Positions 9,555 through 19,017 of a DNA stretch of 64,000 bases are shown here, one piece after another. Where the stretch lies: positions 1,116,001 through 1,180,000 of the forward strand of contig NZ_AP025281.1 in assembly GCF_024347195.1 (NCBI RefSeq). The letters are read 5' to 3'. This DNA is from Aliamphritea hakodatensis (lineage in GTDB: Bacteria; Pseudomonadota; Gammaproteobacteria; Pseudomonadales; Balneatricaceae). Position 1 is the stretch's first letter. The number at the start of each line of letters is the position of its first letter. The translations under genes were made by a program, and so were the position numbers. The notes under the pieces are model-generated. The model saw only the letters and a program-made list of their open reading frames with translations, ran no database searches and was not told the origin of the DNA.

Positions 9555-10285
9555 CTGCGATTGCTGCGCTTAAGGAGCAGTTATCGGCCGCTGAAGGCTG
9601 GCAGGCGCATCTGAAAGGGGAGTTGGAGCAGGATTATATGCACCGGCTGGTGGCGTTTCTGGACGGCGAAATAGCGGCCGGTAAAGATATTTATCCACAG
9701 ACAGCTGACTGGCTGCAGGCCTTGCAGAGTACGCCGCTGAACGCGGTAAAAGTGGTGATTCTCGGGCAGGACCCGTATCACCAGCCCGGTCAGGCCCATG
9801 GGCTGAGCTTTTCGGTGCAGCCGGGGGTAAAGGTGCCGCCTTCCCTGAGAAATATGTATAAAGAGCTGGCGACGGATTTGCAGTTGCCGGAACCGGATCA
9901 CGGTTTTTTGCAGCACTGGGCCGAACAGGGTGTGTTACTGCTGAACACAGTGCTGACGGTTGAATATAACAAAGCAGGTTCTCACCAGAAAAAAGGCTGG
10001 GAGCCGTTTACCGACCGGATTATTGAAACGGTGAACAGCCAGTGCGATGGTGTAGTCTTTGTGCTGTGGGGCAGTCATGCCCAGAAAAAGGCAGCGATGA
10101 TAGACAGCACCAGACACCGGATACTTGAATCTGTGCATCCTTCTCCATTATCGGCATTTCGCGGTTTCTTCGGCAGCCGGCCATTCAGTCAGATTAATGA
10201 ATATCTGGAAGCCAGTGGCCGCACGCCGGTGGAGTGGCAGCTGGAGAGTCTTGAAGCCAAACCTGATCAGGGAGCGCTGTTCTGA
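9551..10285 (+). CDS. ung: Uracil-DNA glycosylase (family 1 UDG)
   Basis: Removes uracil from DNA as the first step of base-excision repair. 244 aa. The water-activating motif GQDPYH is at residues 72-77 (catalytic Asp74). The uracil-binding LLLNTVLTV and the Leu-intercalation loop [11 protein letters not shown] (from 196) are intact. An in-frame extension exists further upstream (from 9398), but ATG 9551 has a GGAGAGAG site and gives the family-standard N-terminus. It overlaps the preceding gene by four bases and abuts the following GTG start. Confidence 0.96.
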   Translation: MTAIAALKEQLSAAEGWQAHLKGELEQDYMHRLVAFLDGEIAAGKDIYPQTADWLQALQSTPLNAVKVVILGQDPYHQPGQAHGLSFSVQPGVKVPPSLRNMYKELATDLQLPEPDHGFLQHWAEQGVLLLNTVLTVEYNKAGSHQKKGWEPFTDRIIETVNSQCDGVVFVLWGSHAQKKAAMIDSTRHRILESVHPSPLSAFRGFFGSRPFSQINEYLEASGRTPVEWQLESLEAKPDQGALF

Positions 10286-11164
10286 GTGTTTGCTGATAAC
10301 CCTAATATGCGTGGTGCGATGCTGATGATGGCCAGCATGGCCGGTTTTGTGTTCAACGACAGCATCATGAAATTTATGTCGGCGGATATCAGCCTGTATC
10401 AGTCGATCTTTATCCGGGGTCTGATCGTAACCGCCCTGATTGCTGCGCTGGCCTGGCGTTACGGTGTATTACGCCAGAGCCTGCAGCGCCGTGACCGGGT
10501 CTGGATGGGCTGGCGGGCGCTGGGGGAAAGCGGCTCAACCCTGTGTTATCTGACCGGGCTGATGCATATCCCCATCGCCGCGGCAGCATCGATTCAGCAG
10601 GCCGTTCCTCTGGTGATTACCTTTATCGGGGCAATCTGGTTAGGTGAGCAGGTTGGCTGGCGGCGCTATACGGCGATCATTGTCGGCTTTATGGGCGTGT
10701 TGCTGATTGTTCGCCCGGGGGCGGACAGTTTCAACGTGTATGTCATGTTTTCGGTGGCCGGGGTGATGTTTCTGGTGCTCCGTGACCTTTCCACCCGGCA
10801 GTTTTCGGCGGATGTATCATCGCTGTTCGTGGCGCTGGTCGGTTCGCTTCTGGTGACGGTGAGCAGTGGTGTGCTGTCATTATTTGAAACCTGGCAGCCG
10901 CTCACCTGGCAGATAATGGCCGGGTTGAGTGCGGCTGCCGGGTTTATTTTTTTCGGTTACCTGTGTGGGGTGATGACCATGCGGGTGGGTGAAATTGCCT
11001 TTGTATCTCCGTTCCGTTATACGGTGCTGATCTGGGCCGCGCTGCTGGGGTATCTGGTATTTGATGAAGTGCCGGATAACTATATGTTGCTGGGCGGTCT
11101 GGTGATCGCGATGGCCGGTGTTTACAGCTTCTACCGGGAATCCCGTCTGGCGGAAAAGCCTTAA
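10286..11164 (+). CDS. DMT/EamA family transporter
   Basis: 292 aa with ten predicted hydrophobic helices in two EamA repeats (about 10-135 and 150-285). The family signature is visible in AAAASIQQAVPLVITFIGAIWLGEQVGWRR at the end of repeat one. Members export amino acids or other metabolites; the substrate is unknown. The start is a GTG directly after the ung stop (AGGGAG at 10269-10274). The ATG at 10307 would shorten it by seven residues. Probably cotranscribed with ung. Confidence 0.82.
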   Translation: MFADNPNMRGAMLMMASMAGFVFNDSIMKFMSADISLYQSIFIRGLIVTALIAALAWRYGVLRQSLQRRDRVWMGWRALGESGSTLCYLTGLMHIPIAAAASIQQAVPLVITFIGAIWLGEQVGWRRYTAIIVGFMGVLLIVRPGADSFNVYVMFSVAGVMFLVLRDLSTRQFSADVSSLFVALVGSLLVTVSSGVLSLFETWQPLTWQIMAGLSAAAGFIFFGYLCGVMTMRVGEIAFVSPFRYTVLIWAALLGYLVFDEVPDNYMLLGGLVIAMAGVYSFYRESRLAEKP

Positions 11165-11280
11165 AGGTTTTTGGTGAATAATTTGCCGGGAACCGGTAAA
11201 TATATGACCTGTCTGAATATGGCGGATTACGCCTGTCGGGCGGGTAAAACGTTTTAATTCAATGTACAAGGAATCAGGGA

Positions 11281-12027
11281 ATGAAAAAATGGATGGGTAA
11301 GCTGGCAGTGCCGGCAGTTGCGGTCAGCATGTTAATGTCTGCCGGTGTACAGGCGGCTGCGCCAGAGGAGCTGGTGGCGCTGAATAACCAGTGGCAACCG
11401 CTGATGAATGCAAAAGATGTCGACGGGCTGGATAAGTTTTACGATGCGGATTCATTGCTGGGACAGTTCCCCTATGACAGCAGCAAAAATCTGCAGGGGC
11501 TGGAGGCGATCAGTCAGATGTTTGCCGGTGGGCCGTTTGGTTTACCTGAACTGAAAGCGCAGGTGGATACGCTGGCGCTGGATGCGAAAGACGATACTGC
11601 TTTGCTGGTGAAGAACTGGGATATCAGTTTCGCAGAAGGCGGTTTTAAGGGGCTGGCAGTTGAGGTACTGAGCCATACATCTGACGGCTGGAAACGCCGT
11701 ATTGATATCGGGGCCGGCGGGTTAACTTCAGCAGCGGGGTTTGCCGGCACGGATACAGAAATTGATAACACGGCCTTTAATAGTCTGGCGGATAATTATG
11801 CTGAGCGTTCGGTGAATGCTGCCCGGGTAAGCCTGACTGAAAATGCGGATTTACCGGATTTCACGGAAGGTTTTGAAGTGGATAACCTGCTCAGTGTGGA
11901 GCAGGGCAGCAACGGCTTGCTGATCAGCCGTCTGACCGGTAAAGGCCAGAGCTATTTAGTGTTTAACGCGGTGGAGAAAACCGCTGAAGGCTGGCAGGTT
12001 AAGGTGCAGATGAGTACCGTACTCTAA
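11281..12027 (+). CDS. Exported protein with an NTF2/SnoaL-like domain
   Basis: 248 aa with a clear signal peptide (MKKWMGKLAVPAVAVSMLMSAGVQA, cleavage near 25-26). Residues about 28-145 resemble the NTF2/SnoaL (DUF4440) fold: a long helix LNNQWQPLMNAKDVDGLDKFYD, then strands ending in HTSDGWKRRIDIG. No catalytic residues can be named. The C-terminal 100 residues repeat a similar strand-rich pattern ending in EGWQVKVQMSTVL, so it may be a second related domain. It has its own terminator and looks monocistronic. Periplasmic location inferred. Confidence 0.65.
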   Translation: MKKWMGKLAVPAVAVSMLMSAGVQAAAPEELVALNNQWQPLMNAKDVDGLDKFYDADSLLGQFPYDSSKNLQGLEAISQMFAGGPFGLPELKAQVDTLALDAKDDTALLVKNWDISFAEGGFKGLAVEVLSHTSDGWKRRIDIGAGGLTSAAGFAGTDTEIDNTAFNSLADNYAERSVNAARVSLTENADLPDFTEGFEVDNLLSVEQGSNGLLISRLTGKGQSYLVFNAVEKTAEGWQVKVQMSTVL

Positions 12028-12041
12028 GCCGGTACCGATAC

Positions 12042-12078
12042 AAAAAACGGCATGCCTGAAAGGGGATGCCGTTTTTTA
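12042..12078. terminator. Bidirectional terminator
   Basis: AAAAAACGGCATGCC...GGATGCCGTTTTTT hairpin between the convergent NTF2-like gene and the minus-strand unknown gene. Confidence 0.8.
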
Positions 12079-12098
12079 TTGCCCGCAAGTAAGGTGGG

Positions 12099-12665
12099 TC
12101 AGCTGAGATCTTCCCGGCCGTTAAACTGACGGCGCAGCTGCAGGTTTTCGCTGATCTGGCTGTCCGGGTCCTCGCTGAGCAGAACCACCAGTTCACCGTC
12201 GATAAAGTCCTGCTCAATGCCGATCATCAGGCCTGGACCCTGATCGAAGCGCAGCAGAATCAGGGCATCGTAGTTGAATGCTTCTGACGGCATCTGCAGT
12301 TTGCTGGCGACGATGTCGAAGCGTTCCTGCTGCTGATAGATCTCGATGCTCTGCAGGTAGCTGTCAGCAGGCAGTTCCAGCCAGCAGCTGGTGTCTTCGT
12401 CCGGGGTGATGTCATTGCGCAGCTGACAGTCGAGCCGGCCAAAACTGAAGCCATCCTGAAATGCCTGTCGCAGGGTACCGATTTCCAGCCACTGGGTATC
12501 GCCGCAGCTGAAACGCAGTTGTCGGGCACGGTACAGTTCACTGCCAAAACCACTGCTCATGCCTTCAATCCAGATACGCCGTACAGAATGACTGAACAGT
12601 TCCTGGAGCGCGTCCTGCGCCTGTTTATCCAGGTGCAGGACTTTTAGCAGAATAGGATCGCTCAT
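12099..12665 (-). CDS. Protein of unknown function downstream of ygfZ
   Basis: 188 aa, acidic, soluble, no signal peptide or membrane helix. Nothing in it matches a family I can name. It alternates strands and short helices (LLKVLHLDKQAQDALQELF at the start; GMSSGFGSELYRARQLRFSC; CWLELPADSYLQSIEIYQQ). Its ATG overlaps the ygfZ stop by four bases (12662-12665), so translation is probably coupled, which links it to YgfZ in expression if not in function. Confidence 0.65.
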   Translation of the reverse strand: MSDPILLKVLHLDKQAQDALQELFSHSVRRIWIEGMSSGFGSELYRARQLRFSCGDTQWLEIGTLRQAFQDGFSFGRLDCQLRNDITPDEDTSCWLELPADSYLQSIEIYQQQERFDIVASKLQMPSEAFNYDALILLRFDQGPGLMIGIEQDFIDGELVVLLSEDPDSQISENLQLRRQFNGREDLS

Positions 12666-13696
12666 CGTTTGGCTTCAAACATTTCCGGATCAAGGGTGTA
12701 AGGCAGGTCCAGGCGTTCCAGTTGTGGGCCTTCCTGGGTGTCCAGATGCACGCTCTGGGAGCCGTCGTCGAAGACGTCTTTCAGCATCACCGCCAGCAAC
12801 TGATATTCACCCTCGCCGGACAGTGCACTGCACACCACGTTGCCAACACTGGCGCGGGTTGCGGTCGCCAGCACTGTGCCAGCCGCTGGTGCGGTATCCG
12901 CCTGTACGCTGAGACGGAACATCGGACGCTTCAGTTTGCCGCGGTGCTGCAGCCGGGTGATGATTTCCTGCCCGGTGTAACAGCCCTTACGGAAGCTGAC
13001 CCCTTCAAACGCCTGCAGATTGGTCATCTGCGGAATAAAGGTTTCCAGCGTGTCCGGTGTCAGGGACGGAATGCCCTGCTGAATTTCACTGAGTAACCAG
13101 TTTTCGCTGCCGTTCAGCGAGCCTGTTTGAATCAGCAGATCCAGTGCGGTTTCTGCCTGGGCCTGTTCAAGCCACAGTTCGTAACGTTCACCGGCGACTT
13201 TAATCAGTACGCCGCCGTCCAGAGAGAGAAACTGATCGGTTTCAGCCGGCAGTTCATTGCTCAGTGCCGCCAGGGCTGATGCAGCGTCGCTGCCCTGTAT
13301 ACCCAAACCCACCACGGTATCGCTGATGTCTGTGCCGTCGGCCTTGGAAAACAGCATATATTTGTTCAGGGCCGTCAGCGCGTTGCTGAGTATCTGACGG
13401 TTAGTGCGCAGCCAGTAACCGCCTTCAGCGGGCATTACCCGACTCAGGCTGATCATGCTGCCTTTGACATTGTTGTGTGATGCCAGGCGGCTGAAACCAT
13501 TACTGATGTCGCGCATGTCGCAGGAAATCTGTCCCTGAAGAAATTTCTCTGCATCCGGGCCGATAACGCTGAACAGGCCTAAGTGTGTCAGGGGGGTAAT
13601 ACTGAGTGCCGGGTTTACCGGGGCAGAGCTGCGGCTGTAGCCCTGCTCATCAATGCTGATCTGCTGCGTTTCTAAGATGCTGTGCCAGGTGCTCAT
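12662..13696 (-). CDS. ygfZ: Folate-binding Fe-S maintenance/tRNA-modifying protein YgfZ
   Basis: GcvT-like folate-binding protein of 344 aa. The diagnostic YgfZ motif KGCYTGQE sits at residues 237-244 with its conserved cysteine. E. coli YgfZ uses tetrahydrofolate and supports assembly or repair of certain Fe-S enzymes, including MiaB. The start at 13696 is chosen over a longer frame starting at 13726 because AAGAAGG lies seven bases upstream and the N-terminus then fits the family. It is next to psd, and a perfect 11-bp hairpin precedes its ribosome site. An isc operon and other Fe-S proteins occur elsewhere in the window. Confidence 0.9.
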   Translation of the reverse strand: MSTWHSILETQQISIDEQGYSRSSAPVNPALSITPLTHLGLFSVIGPDAEKFLQGQISCDMRDISNGFSRLASHNNVKGSMISLSRVMPAEGGYWLRTNRQILSNALTALNKYMLFSKADGTDISDTVVGLGIQGSDAASALAALSNELPAETDQFLSLDGGVLIKVAGERYELWLEQAQAETALDLLIQTGSLNGSENWLLSEIQQGIPSLTPDTLETFIPQMTNLQAFEGVSFRKGCYTGQEIITRLQHRGKLKRPMFRLSVQADTAPAAGTVLATATRASVGNVVCSALSGEGEYQLLAVMLKDVFDDGSQSVHLDTQEGPQLERLDLPYTLDPEMFEAKR

Positions 13697-13715
13697 AGCA
13701 TGACCTTCTTGCCGT

Positions 13716-13757
13716 AAAGCAGTCACGGTACCGGTTTATTCCGGAGGTGACTGCTTT
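13716..13757 (-). other. Perfect 11-bp hairpin between psd and ygfZ
   Basis: AAAGCAGTCAC (13716-13726) pairs with GTGACTGCTTT (13747-13757); a CCGG...CCGG pair extends it inside the loop. In the minus-strand transcript it lies just before the ygfZ ribosome site. No T-tract follows, so it is not a standard terminator. It could be a processing site or an mRNA-stability element. Confidence 0.55.
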
Positions 13758-13796
13758 GTTAAGTATGTGCCTGTTATAGGATGGCAAATGCGGGAA

Positions 13797-14648
13797 TTAA
13801 ACCCGGTTACCGAAAGCGTGGCCCATGTTGACCGGGCTGCCTGCCTGCAGGTTTTCCTGCCATTCTATAACGTCTTTGCCGAACAGCAGAATCACGGTTG
13901 AGCCCAGTTTAAAGCGGCCCATTTCAGCGCCTTTTTCCAGCACAACCGGTGCCTGAGGTTCAGGTGTGTGTTCTGTTCGCCAGATCTTGCGCTGTTGCGG
14001 CGCGACCTGACCGGCCCAGACGGTTTCGATGCCGGCGACGATCATAGCGCCTACCAGAATCATTGCCATCGGGCCGTATTCGGTATCAAAAATTGCCACC
14101 AGACGTTCGTTACGGGCGAACAGGTTTTCCACTCCTTCAGCGGTGGTCTGGTTTACCGAGTAAAGATCACCCGGTACGTAGATAGTGTCCCGCAGGGTAC
14201 CGGTTACCGGCATGTGTACCCGGTGATAATCTTTCGGCGACAGGTAGACTGTGGCGAACTGGCCATCAATGAACTGCTCGGCCAGGTCGTTGTAGCCACC
14301 CAGCAGGGTGGTTAACGCGTAGCCGCGGCCTTTTGCCTGAAACACACGGCCGTGGTCAATCGGCCCTAACTGGCTGATAGCGCCGTCTGCCGGGCTGATG
14401 ATATCTGTGTCTGCCAGTGGGCGGCGTTCCAGTTTTATTTCCCGGGTGAAGAAGCTGTTGAAGTCCGGATAAGCATTCAGCGATTCCTGTACGGCCTCAC
14501 TCATATTGACGTTGTAGCGTTTGGCGAACCAACTGATAAAGGTGCTTTTTACCCAGTTGGTCCGGCAGTCAGCCAGTTTTCCCACTAAACGGGACAACAG
14601 ATGCTGTGGCAGGAGGTGTTGTAACAGGATGAAGATTTTATCTTTCAC
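13797..14648 (-). CDS. psd: Phosphatidylserine decarboxylase proenzyme
   Basis: Makes phosphatidylethanolamine from phosphatidylserine at the inner membrane. 283 aa. The self-cleavage site LGST is at residues 248-251; Ser250 becomes the pyruvoyl prosthetic group, splitting beta and alpha chains. SPADG (Asp88) and DYHRVHMP (His142/His145) of the Asp-His processing triad are present. The rhodanese gene upstream is the usual neighbour in Pseudomonas (rhdA-psd). Confidence 0.96.
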   Translation of the reverse strand: MKDKIFILLQHLLPQHLLSRLVGKLADCRTNWVKSTFISWFAKRYNVNMSEAVQESLNAYPDFNSFFTREIKLERRPLADTDIISPADGAISQLGPIDHGRVFQAKGRGYALTTLLGGYNDLAEQFIDGQFATVYLSPKDYHRVHMPVTGTLRDTIYVPGDLYSVNQTTAEGVENLFARNERLVAIFDTEYGPMAMILVGAMIVAGIETVWAGQVAPQQRKIWRTEHTPEPQAPVVLEKGAEMGRFKLGSTVILLFGKDVIEWQENLQAGSPVNMGHAFGNRV

Positions 14649-14676
14649 TTAAATAATCCAGGTCGTTTAACAAAGT

Positions 14677-14710
14677 TTACCCGCCGAAAGCGATGGCTGA
14701 CGGCGGGTAA
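14677..14710 (-). other. Hairpin between the rhodanese gene and psd
   Basis: Perfect 10-bp inverted repeat TTACCCGCCG / CGGCGGGTAA with a 14-nt loop. On the minus strand it follows the rhodanese stop, but only a weak T-containing stretch comes after it. It may be a weak terminator or attenuator reducing read-through into psd. Confidence 0.5.
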
Positions 14711-14738
14711 GCGAAATTTTTTAACGGTGTTTAAGGGG

Positions 14739-15557
14739 TTACTGCTCAACCGGTGTACCTGGATGATTGCCCCACTCAAACCAGGAGCCATCGTAGCAGC
14801 GGACATTTTCAAAGCCAAGGTGCTTAGTGAACAGATAACTCAGACCGGATCGCCGGTGGGTCTGGCAGTGGGTGATAACCGTTTTCTCAGGGGTGACCCC
14901 CAGCGCTGCAAGTTCAGCAAGAATGTCTGCTGCCGGTCGCAGGCGGGTGTCCTGTTCAGAGATCAGGGCATTGGTCCAGTTGTAGTTAACTGCGCCGGGA
15001 ATATGGCCGCCTTTTGCCGCGTTGACCACTTTTTCGCCCCGGTATTCTGCTGGGGAGCGGACATCGAGAATGCAATGCTCAGGGTTGTTCAGATGGGTGA
15101 GGATATATTCCATGTCGGCCAGGTTGTGGGTATCCAGGCTGACCGGGTAATCCGTTGGCTCATATTGCGGCACGTCGGCAGTGGTAGAAAAGCCGGCGTC
15201 TTCCCAGGCTTTCAGATGGCCGTCCAGAAATGAGCAGGCGGTGTGGCCTGCGGCGTGCAGGGTCCAGATCATCCGGCCGGCCTGAGGGCCCATCTGATCG
15301 TCATAGACCACAACCTGACTGTCCGGCGTGATCCCCAATGACGCGAACAGCGTACTGAGCTGTGCGTCTGACGGCCGTTTGTTAGGTACCGGCTGTTCAC
15401 CGCAAAGCAGCCCGGACGGTGCCATGTGGCGGGCGCCGGGCAGGTGTTTGGTGGCGTAGTTTTCAGCGGATGAGAGGTCAAGGATGACAATCTGACCCGA
15501 ATCGCGGTCAAGCTGTTCGGCAAGCTGTGCAGGAGAAACCAGTAGAGGCAGTGACAT
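14739..15557 (-). CDS. Thiosulfate/3-mercaptopyruvate sulfurtransferase (RhdA-type rhodanese)
   Basis: 272 aa with two rhodanese domains: an inactive N-terminal domain (about 5-125, no catalytic Cys) and a catalytic C-terminal domain with DVRSPAEYRGE (165-174) and active-site Cys231 in the loop CQTHRRSG. That loop is close to the CQTHHRSG type of Azotobacter/Pseudomonas RhdA and differs from the CGSGVTA loop of mercaptopyruvate sulfurtransferases, so thiosulfate or a persulfide-donor role is more likely. Located immediately before psd as in Pseudomonas. Confidence 0.88.
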   Translation of the reverse strand: MSLPLLVSPAQLAEQLDRDSGQIVILDLSSAENYATKHLPGARHMAPSGLLCGEQPVPNKRPSDAQLSTLFASLGITPDSQVVVYDDQMGPQAGRMIWTLHAAGHTACSFLDGHLKAWEDAGFSTTADVPQYEPTDYPVSLDTHNLADMEYILTHLNNPEHCILDVRSPAEYRGEKVVNAAKGGHIPGAVNYNWTNALISEQDTRLRPAADILAELAALGVTPEKTVITHCQTHRRSGLSYLFTKHLGFENVRCYDGSWFEWGNHPGTPVEQ

Positions 15558-15587
15558 AGACAGTATCCCGGAATAGGCGGATTAAAG

Positions 15588-17183
15588 TTAATTCTTGGAC
15601 AGTGCCGCCAGACAGCTGGTTGCTGCCGTACAGAGTTGCTTAAACTGTTTGTGCTGTACGGTTTCTATCAGGCTGGCGTCTTCGCCCATATCTGCATAGA
15701 CAATAGCAACTGGCTTGCTGTTCATAAAGACTGACATCAGCAAGTAGTTAGAATCATTAATGTGTTGCTTATAGCTGTCGGGCAGCATTTTGCTGATCCG
15801 GTGGGTATTGTCCTGATTCACCAGGATGCAGGCGACTTTGTCATACAGTCGGCTGAACAGGCTCTGCGCGTCAATCTGATGCATGGACTGGTTCAGCGGA
15901 CTGTCTTTATTGAAGCCAATGCTGTGAATCACTTTAACGATCTGGTTCTGGGTATTGACGGTATTCAGGCTGACCCGTTCCAGACCGACACCCTGAATCA
16001 GCACTTTAAGCAGGTCTTTCAGTACTTCCGTGGGGTGCTGATAATCTTCCGGGTATTGCAGGAAGCGTTCGTTCACGGTGGCAATCAGGGCCGGATCTTT
16101 CAGGTTGGAGTCTGAGGCGACCGCCGTCTGAATTTTGCGTGGCCGGGGGATCAGGAAATGCTTGCTGCAGTATTTGTATTCCGTTTCCGACAGTTTGTAA
16201 CCGCCCTGATTGTTGTTGGACGGCATAAACAGCATTTCGGCTGCCGGTGTCAGGGTGCCGACCACAAAGTAATCACGGGATGACTGGGCGCAGTTCTGGT
16301 GTAGCAGCGCCATGGTGGCACCCAGTTCACTTTTCAGATAGTCACTGACAATGTCAATGATGTGCAGGGTGTTGGGTTTGTGCCAGCCAAAGGTGGCGGT
16401 GCCCGCCAGCCAGTTGGACAGTTTCACCGGGAAGAAACGCTGCTGGACAAGATGGTTCAGTTCCCGCAGCTCTTCACCCCGCAGACGGGGATCTTCCAGT
16501 GAGCGCTGATGCAGTTTCATCAGGGTGCGTTTGTTCAGCGGCAGGTCTTCTGCCAGAGAGGTTTGTACCAGTTCCGGTAAATTCCAGGATACTGCCAGAC
16601 CGTGGGAGATATCTTTAATGGTGCAGCCAAACAGTTCCCGTTCGACGGTCTCGCTGTCTTTGCCCTGTTCCCGGATCTTGATCTGCATCTGCGACATGTG
16701 TAGCGGCGCATGGTGCCAGAGCGCCCAGTGGCCAATGCCGTAAAACAGCGCTGCAAGATAACTTTCTTCTGTAAACATACCTTTGCGGGCCCGTTCCAGC
16801 CAGGAACGGACCTGAACCGCGGCGTGGTGGCTGTTGGCGGTGGCGCGAAAGTACATTTTGTCGGCGGTGCTGTGGGCATTCAGACGGGTGCCTTTCATGC
16901 CGTTGATCAGGTTTTCGAGGTTGTCAGTGCCCAGTGAGCTGATGGCATGTTCGACGCCGGTGACCACGGAGCCTTTTTCGGCGTGCAGGATACTGGCGGC
17001 TTTAACGACATGCAGGCAGAGCAGAGGGTCTGCTTTAATCAGTCGGTTAAGATCCTTCATGGATGTTTTATCCGACTGCAATGCCTTCTGAATGCGGCGC
17101 AGACTGCTGGCCCGGACGGAAAAATCTTTATCCGTCAGGTATTGCGTCCATTCTTCTGCGTCGTAGGGCTGGATCGTGCTCAT
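15588..17183 (-). CDS. HDOD domain protein with C-terminal GAF-like region
   Basis: 531 aa, soluble. Residues about 20-215 form an HDOD domain (LNRLIKADPLLCLHVVKAAS, then GVEHAISSLGTDNLENLI and later FYGIGHWALWHH), the degenerate HD fold used in bacterial signalling without phosphohydrolase activity. The last 150 residues (LLKVLIQGVGLERVSL...VAIVYADMG) resemble a GAF-type sensor, judged by eye only. It sits between rsgA and the rhodanese gene, where Pseudomonas has motor genes. Its target is unknown. Confidence 0.8.
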   Translation of the reverse strand: MSTIQPYDAEEWTQYLTDKDFSVRASSLRRIQKALQSDKTSMKDLNRLIKADPLLCLHVVKAASILHAEKGSVVTGVEHAISSLGTDNLENLINGMKGTRLNAHSTADKMYFRATANSHHAAVQVRSWLERARKGMFTEESYLAALFYGIGHWALWHHAPLHMSQMQIKIREQGKDSETVERELFGCTIKDISHGLAVSWNLPELVQTSLAEDLPLNKRTLMKLHQRSLEDPRLRGEELRELNHLVQQRFFPVKLSNWLAGTATFGWHKPNTLHIIDIVSDYLKSELGATMALLHQNCAQSSRDYFVVGTLTPAAEMLFMPSNNNQGGYKLSETEYKYCSKHFLIPRPRKIQTAVASDSNLKDPALIATVNERFLQYPEDYQHPTEVLKDLLKVLIQGVGLERVSLNTVNTQNQIVKVIHSIGFNKDSPLNQSMHQIDAQSLFSRLYDKVACILVNQDNTHRISKMLPDSYKQHINDSNYLLMSVFMNSKPVAIVYADMGEDASLIETVQHKQFKQLCTAATSCLAALSKN

Positions 17184-17284
17184 TAATGGTCCTGATGCCG
17201 GTCACTTATCAAACGAAAACCACTCTGGTTAAGTCTTTGTTAAGAGAGGTTTTCGGCACATTAAACCTTTTATTTACAAGATAG

Positions 17285-18307
17285 TTAAGTTTCTTCCCTC
17301 GAAGTGAGTATATGTTTGTAACTATTTACTCTTTGAGCACTGATTTTATGGTCTTCAATTGCTTGCTTTATGGCGCAATGAGGTTCCTGTTCATGCTGGC
17401 AGTCACGGAACTTGCACAGGCCCAGAAACGGCGTGAACTCTGTGAAACCTTCGATGATGCGGTCTTTTTCGATGTGCCACAGTGCGAACTCCCGGATCCC
17501 CGGTGAGTCGATCAGGTCGCCACCGTCCGGGAAATGGAACAGCCGGGCGGTTGTTGTGGTGTGAGTACCTTTACGGGTAGCTTCCGACAAGGCGCCGACT
17601 TTAAGGTCAACCCCGGGTAACAGCGCATTGATCAGCGAGGACTTGCCGACTCCTGACTGCCCCACGAAAACGCTGATCCGGCCGTTGAGTATGGCTTTAA
17701 GCTCATCCAGACCGTCTTCACGGGTAGTGGATACCTGCAGCACCTTGTAACCGATATCGGTATACAGGCTGATCATCCCTTCGATGTATTCCCGGTTATC
17801 GTCGTTGAGCAAATCCTGTTTATTGACCAGCAGGACCGGTTCAATGCCGCTGACTTCTGCAGCCACCAGATAACGGTCGATCAGGTTGTAATGGGGCATC
17901 GGCTCCACCGCAATGGTGATAACGATGTGATCAATGTTGGCTGCGACCGGTTTCAGTTCGCCGTGGTTGTTTGGCCGCTGGAGGACTGACTGGCGTTCTT
18001 CTGTTGCAACCACCACGCCGTGTTCTGCGCCGGCACGCCAGATAACCTTATCGCCGGTCACCAGCGCGCTCAGGTTGGTGCGCATGTGGCAGCGGAATAT
18101 TTCGCCGCTGTGTTCGCCTTCCAGTGCCTCTACATCGACCTGCCTGCCGAAATGGGAGATGATCTGGCCGTGTTGTTCCGGGCCGAGGTCACCGCCTTCC
18201 AGTTGCTGGTCGATATTGGAGTTCTTACGCTTTGCCCGTTCAGAACGTTCGTCCTGAATCTTTTGTATGCGCCACGCCTGGCGGCGGGTGAGTTTGCGTT
18301 TGGCCAT
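17285..18307 (-). CDS. rsgA: Small ribosomal subunit biogenesis GTPase RsgA
   Basis: Late 30S maturation GTPase. 340 aa. An N-terminal basic tail and OB fold precede the circularly permuted G motifs: G4 NKQD at 162-165, G1 GQSGVGKS at 216-223, G3 DSPG at 267-270. A zinc knuckle follows with Cys298, Cys303, His305 and Cys311. Divergent from orn across 167 bp, the arrangement common in gammaproteobacteria. Confidence 0.96.
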   Translation of the reverse strand: MAKRKLTRRQAWRIQKIQDERSERAKRKNSNIDQQLEGGDLGPEQHGQIISHFGRQVDVEALEGEHSGEIFRCHMRTNLSALVTGDKVIWRAGAEHGVVVATEERQSVLQRPNNHGELKPVAANIDHIVITIAVEPMPHYNLIDRYLVAAEVSGIEPVLLVNKQDLLNDDNREYIEGMISLYTDIGYKVLQVSTTREDGLDELKAILNGRISVFVGQSGVGKSSLINALLPGVDLKVGALSEATRKGTHTTTTARLFHFPDGGDLIDSPGIREFALWHIEKDRIIEGFTEFTPFLGLCKFRDCQHEQEPHCAIKQAIEDHKISAQRVNSYKHILTSREET

Positions 18308-18474
18308 TAAGTTTGTTGCGCCGTATAGATACAGTAAAATCTGATTATATTCCGGGTCGCCGAAAACAAAGTTTTTGCTGTGCTGAGTGTCGCACAGATA
18401 GTTTTTCAGCGGCCTGCTAAGGTATTCTATAACACTTTTAAATAACAGTGCTGAAATCTAAGGGGAATTGCCGT

Positions 18475-19017
18475 ATGTCTAGGCAAGATAATCTGATCTG
18501 GATCGATCTGGAAATGACCGGTCTTGATCCTGAACGGGAACGAATTATCGAAATTGCCACCATTGTGACCGATGCGGATCTGAATATTCTGGCGCTGGGG
18601 CCGAGTCTGGTGGTGCATCAGTCTGATGCGTTGCTGGATGCGATGGATGAGTGGTGTACCAATCAGCATGGCGGTTCCGGGCTGACGGCCCGGGTGAAGG
18701 CATCACAGATCAGTGAGCGCCAGGCAGAAGAAGAGACCCTTGAGTTTATCAAACAGTATGTGGATCAGGGGGCTTCACCGATATGCGGTAACAGTATCGG
18801 TCAGGACCGGCGTTTTCTGGTGAAGTATATGCCTGAGCTGGAAAGCTACTTCCATTACCGTAACCTGGATGTCAGCAGTATTAAAGAACTGGCCCGCCGC
18901 TGGCGGCCGGAAGTGCTGAACGGTTTTGAGAAGAAAGGCTCGCATCTGGCGATGGATGACATTAAAGATTCCATCAATGAGTTAAAACATTACCGGGAGC
19001 ACTTTTTTAACCTGTAA
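18475..19017 (+). CDS. orn: Oligoribonuclease
   Basis: 3'-5' exoribonuclease that clears 2-5 nt RNA fragments, including pGpG made from c-di-GMP. 180 aa. DEDD residues: Asp11 and Glu13 in [10 protein letters not shown], Asp in NSIGQDRRF, and the [12 protein letters not shown]-terminal site. ATG 18475 has AAGGGGAA upstream; a longer frame from 18448 would add nine unlikely residues. The c-di-GMP link is relevant because the window also carries a GGDEF-EAL protein. Confidence 0.96.
   Translation: MSRQDNLIWIDLEMTGLDPERERIIEIATIVTDADLNILALGPSLVVHQSDALLDAMDEWCTNQHGGSGLTARVKASQISERQAEEETLEFIKQYVDQGASPICGNSIGQDRRFLVKYMPELESYFHYRNLDVSSIKELARRWRPEVLNGFEKKGSHLAMDDIKDSINELKHYREHFFNL

Noticed and set aside
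15588..17183. HD-GYP phosphodiesterase
   Set aside because: The HD and GYP catalytic motifs are absent; the fold signs are those of HDOD.
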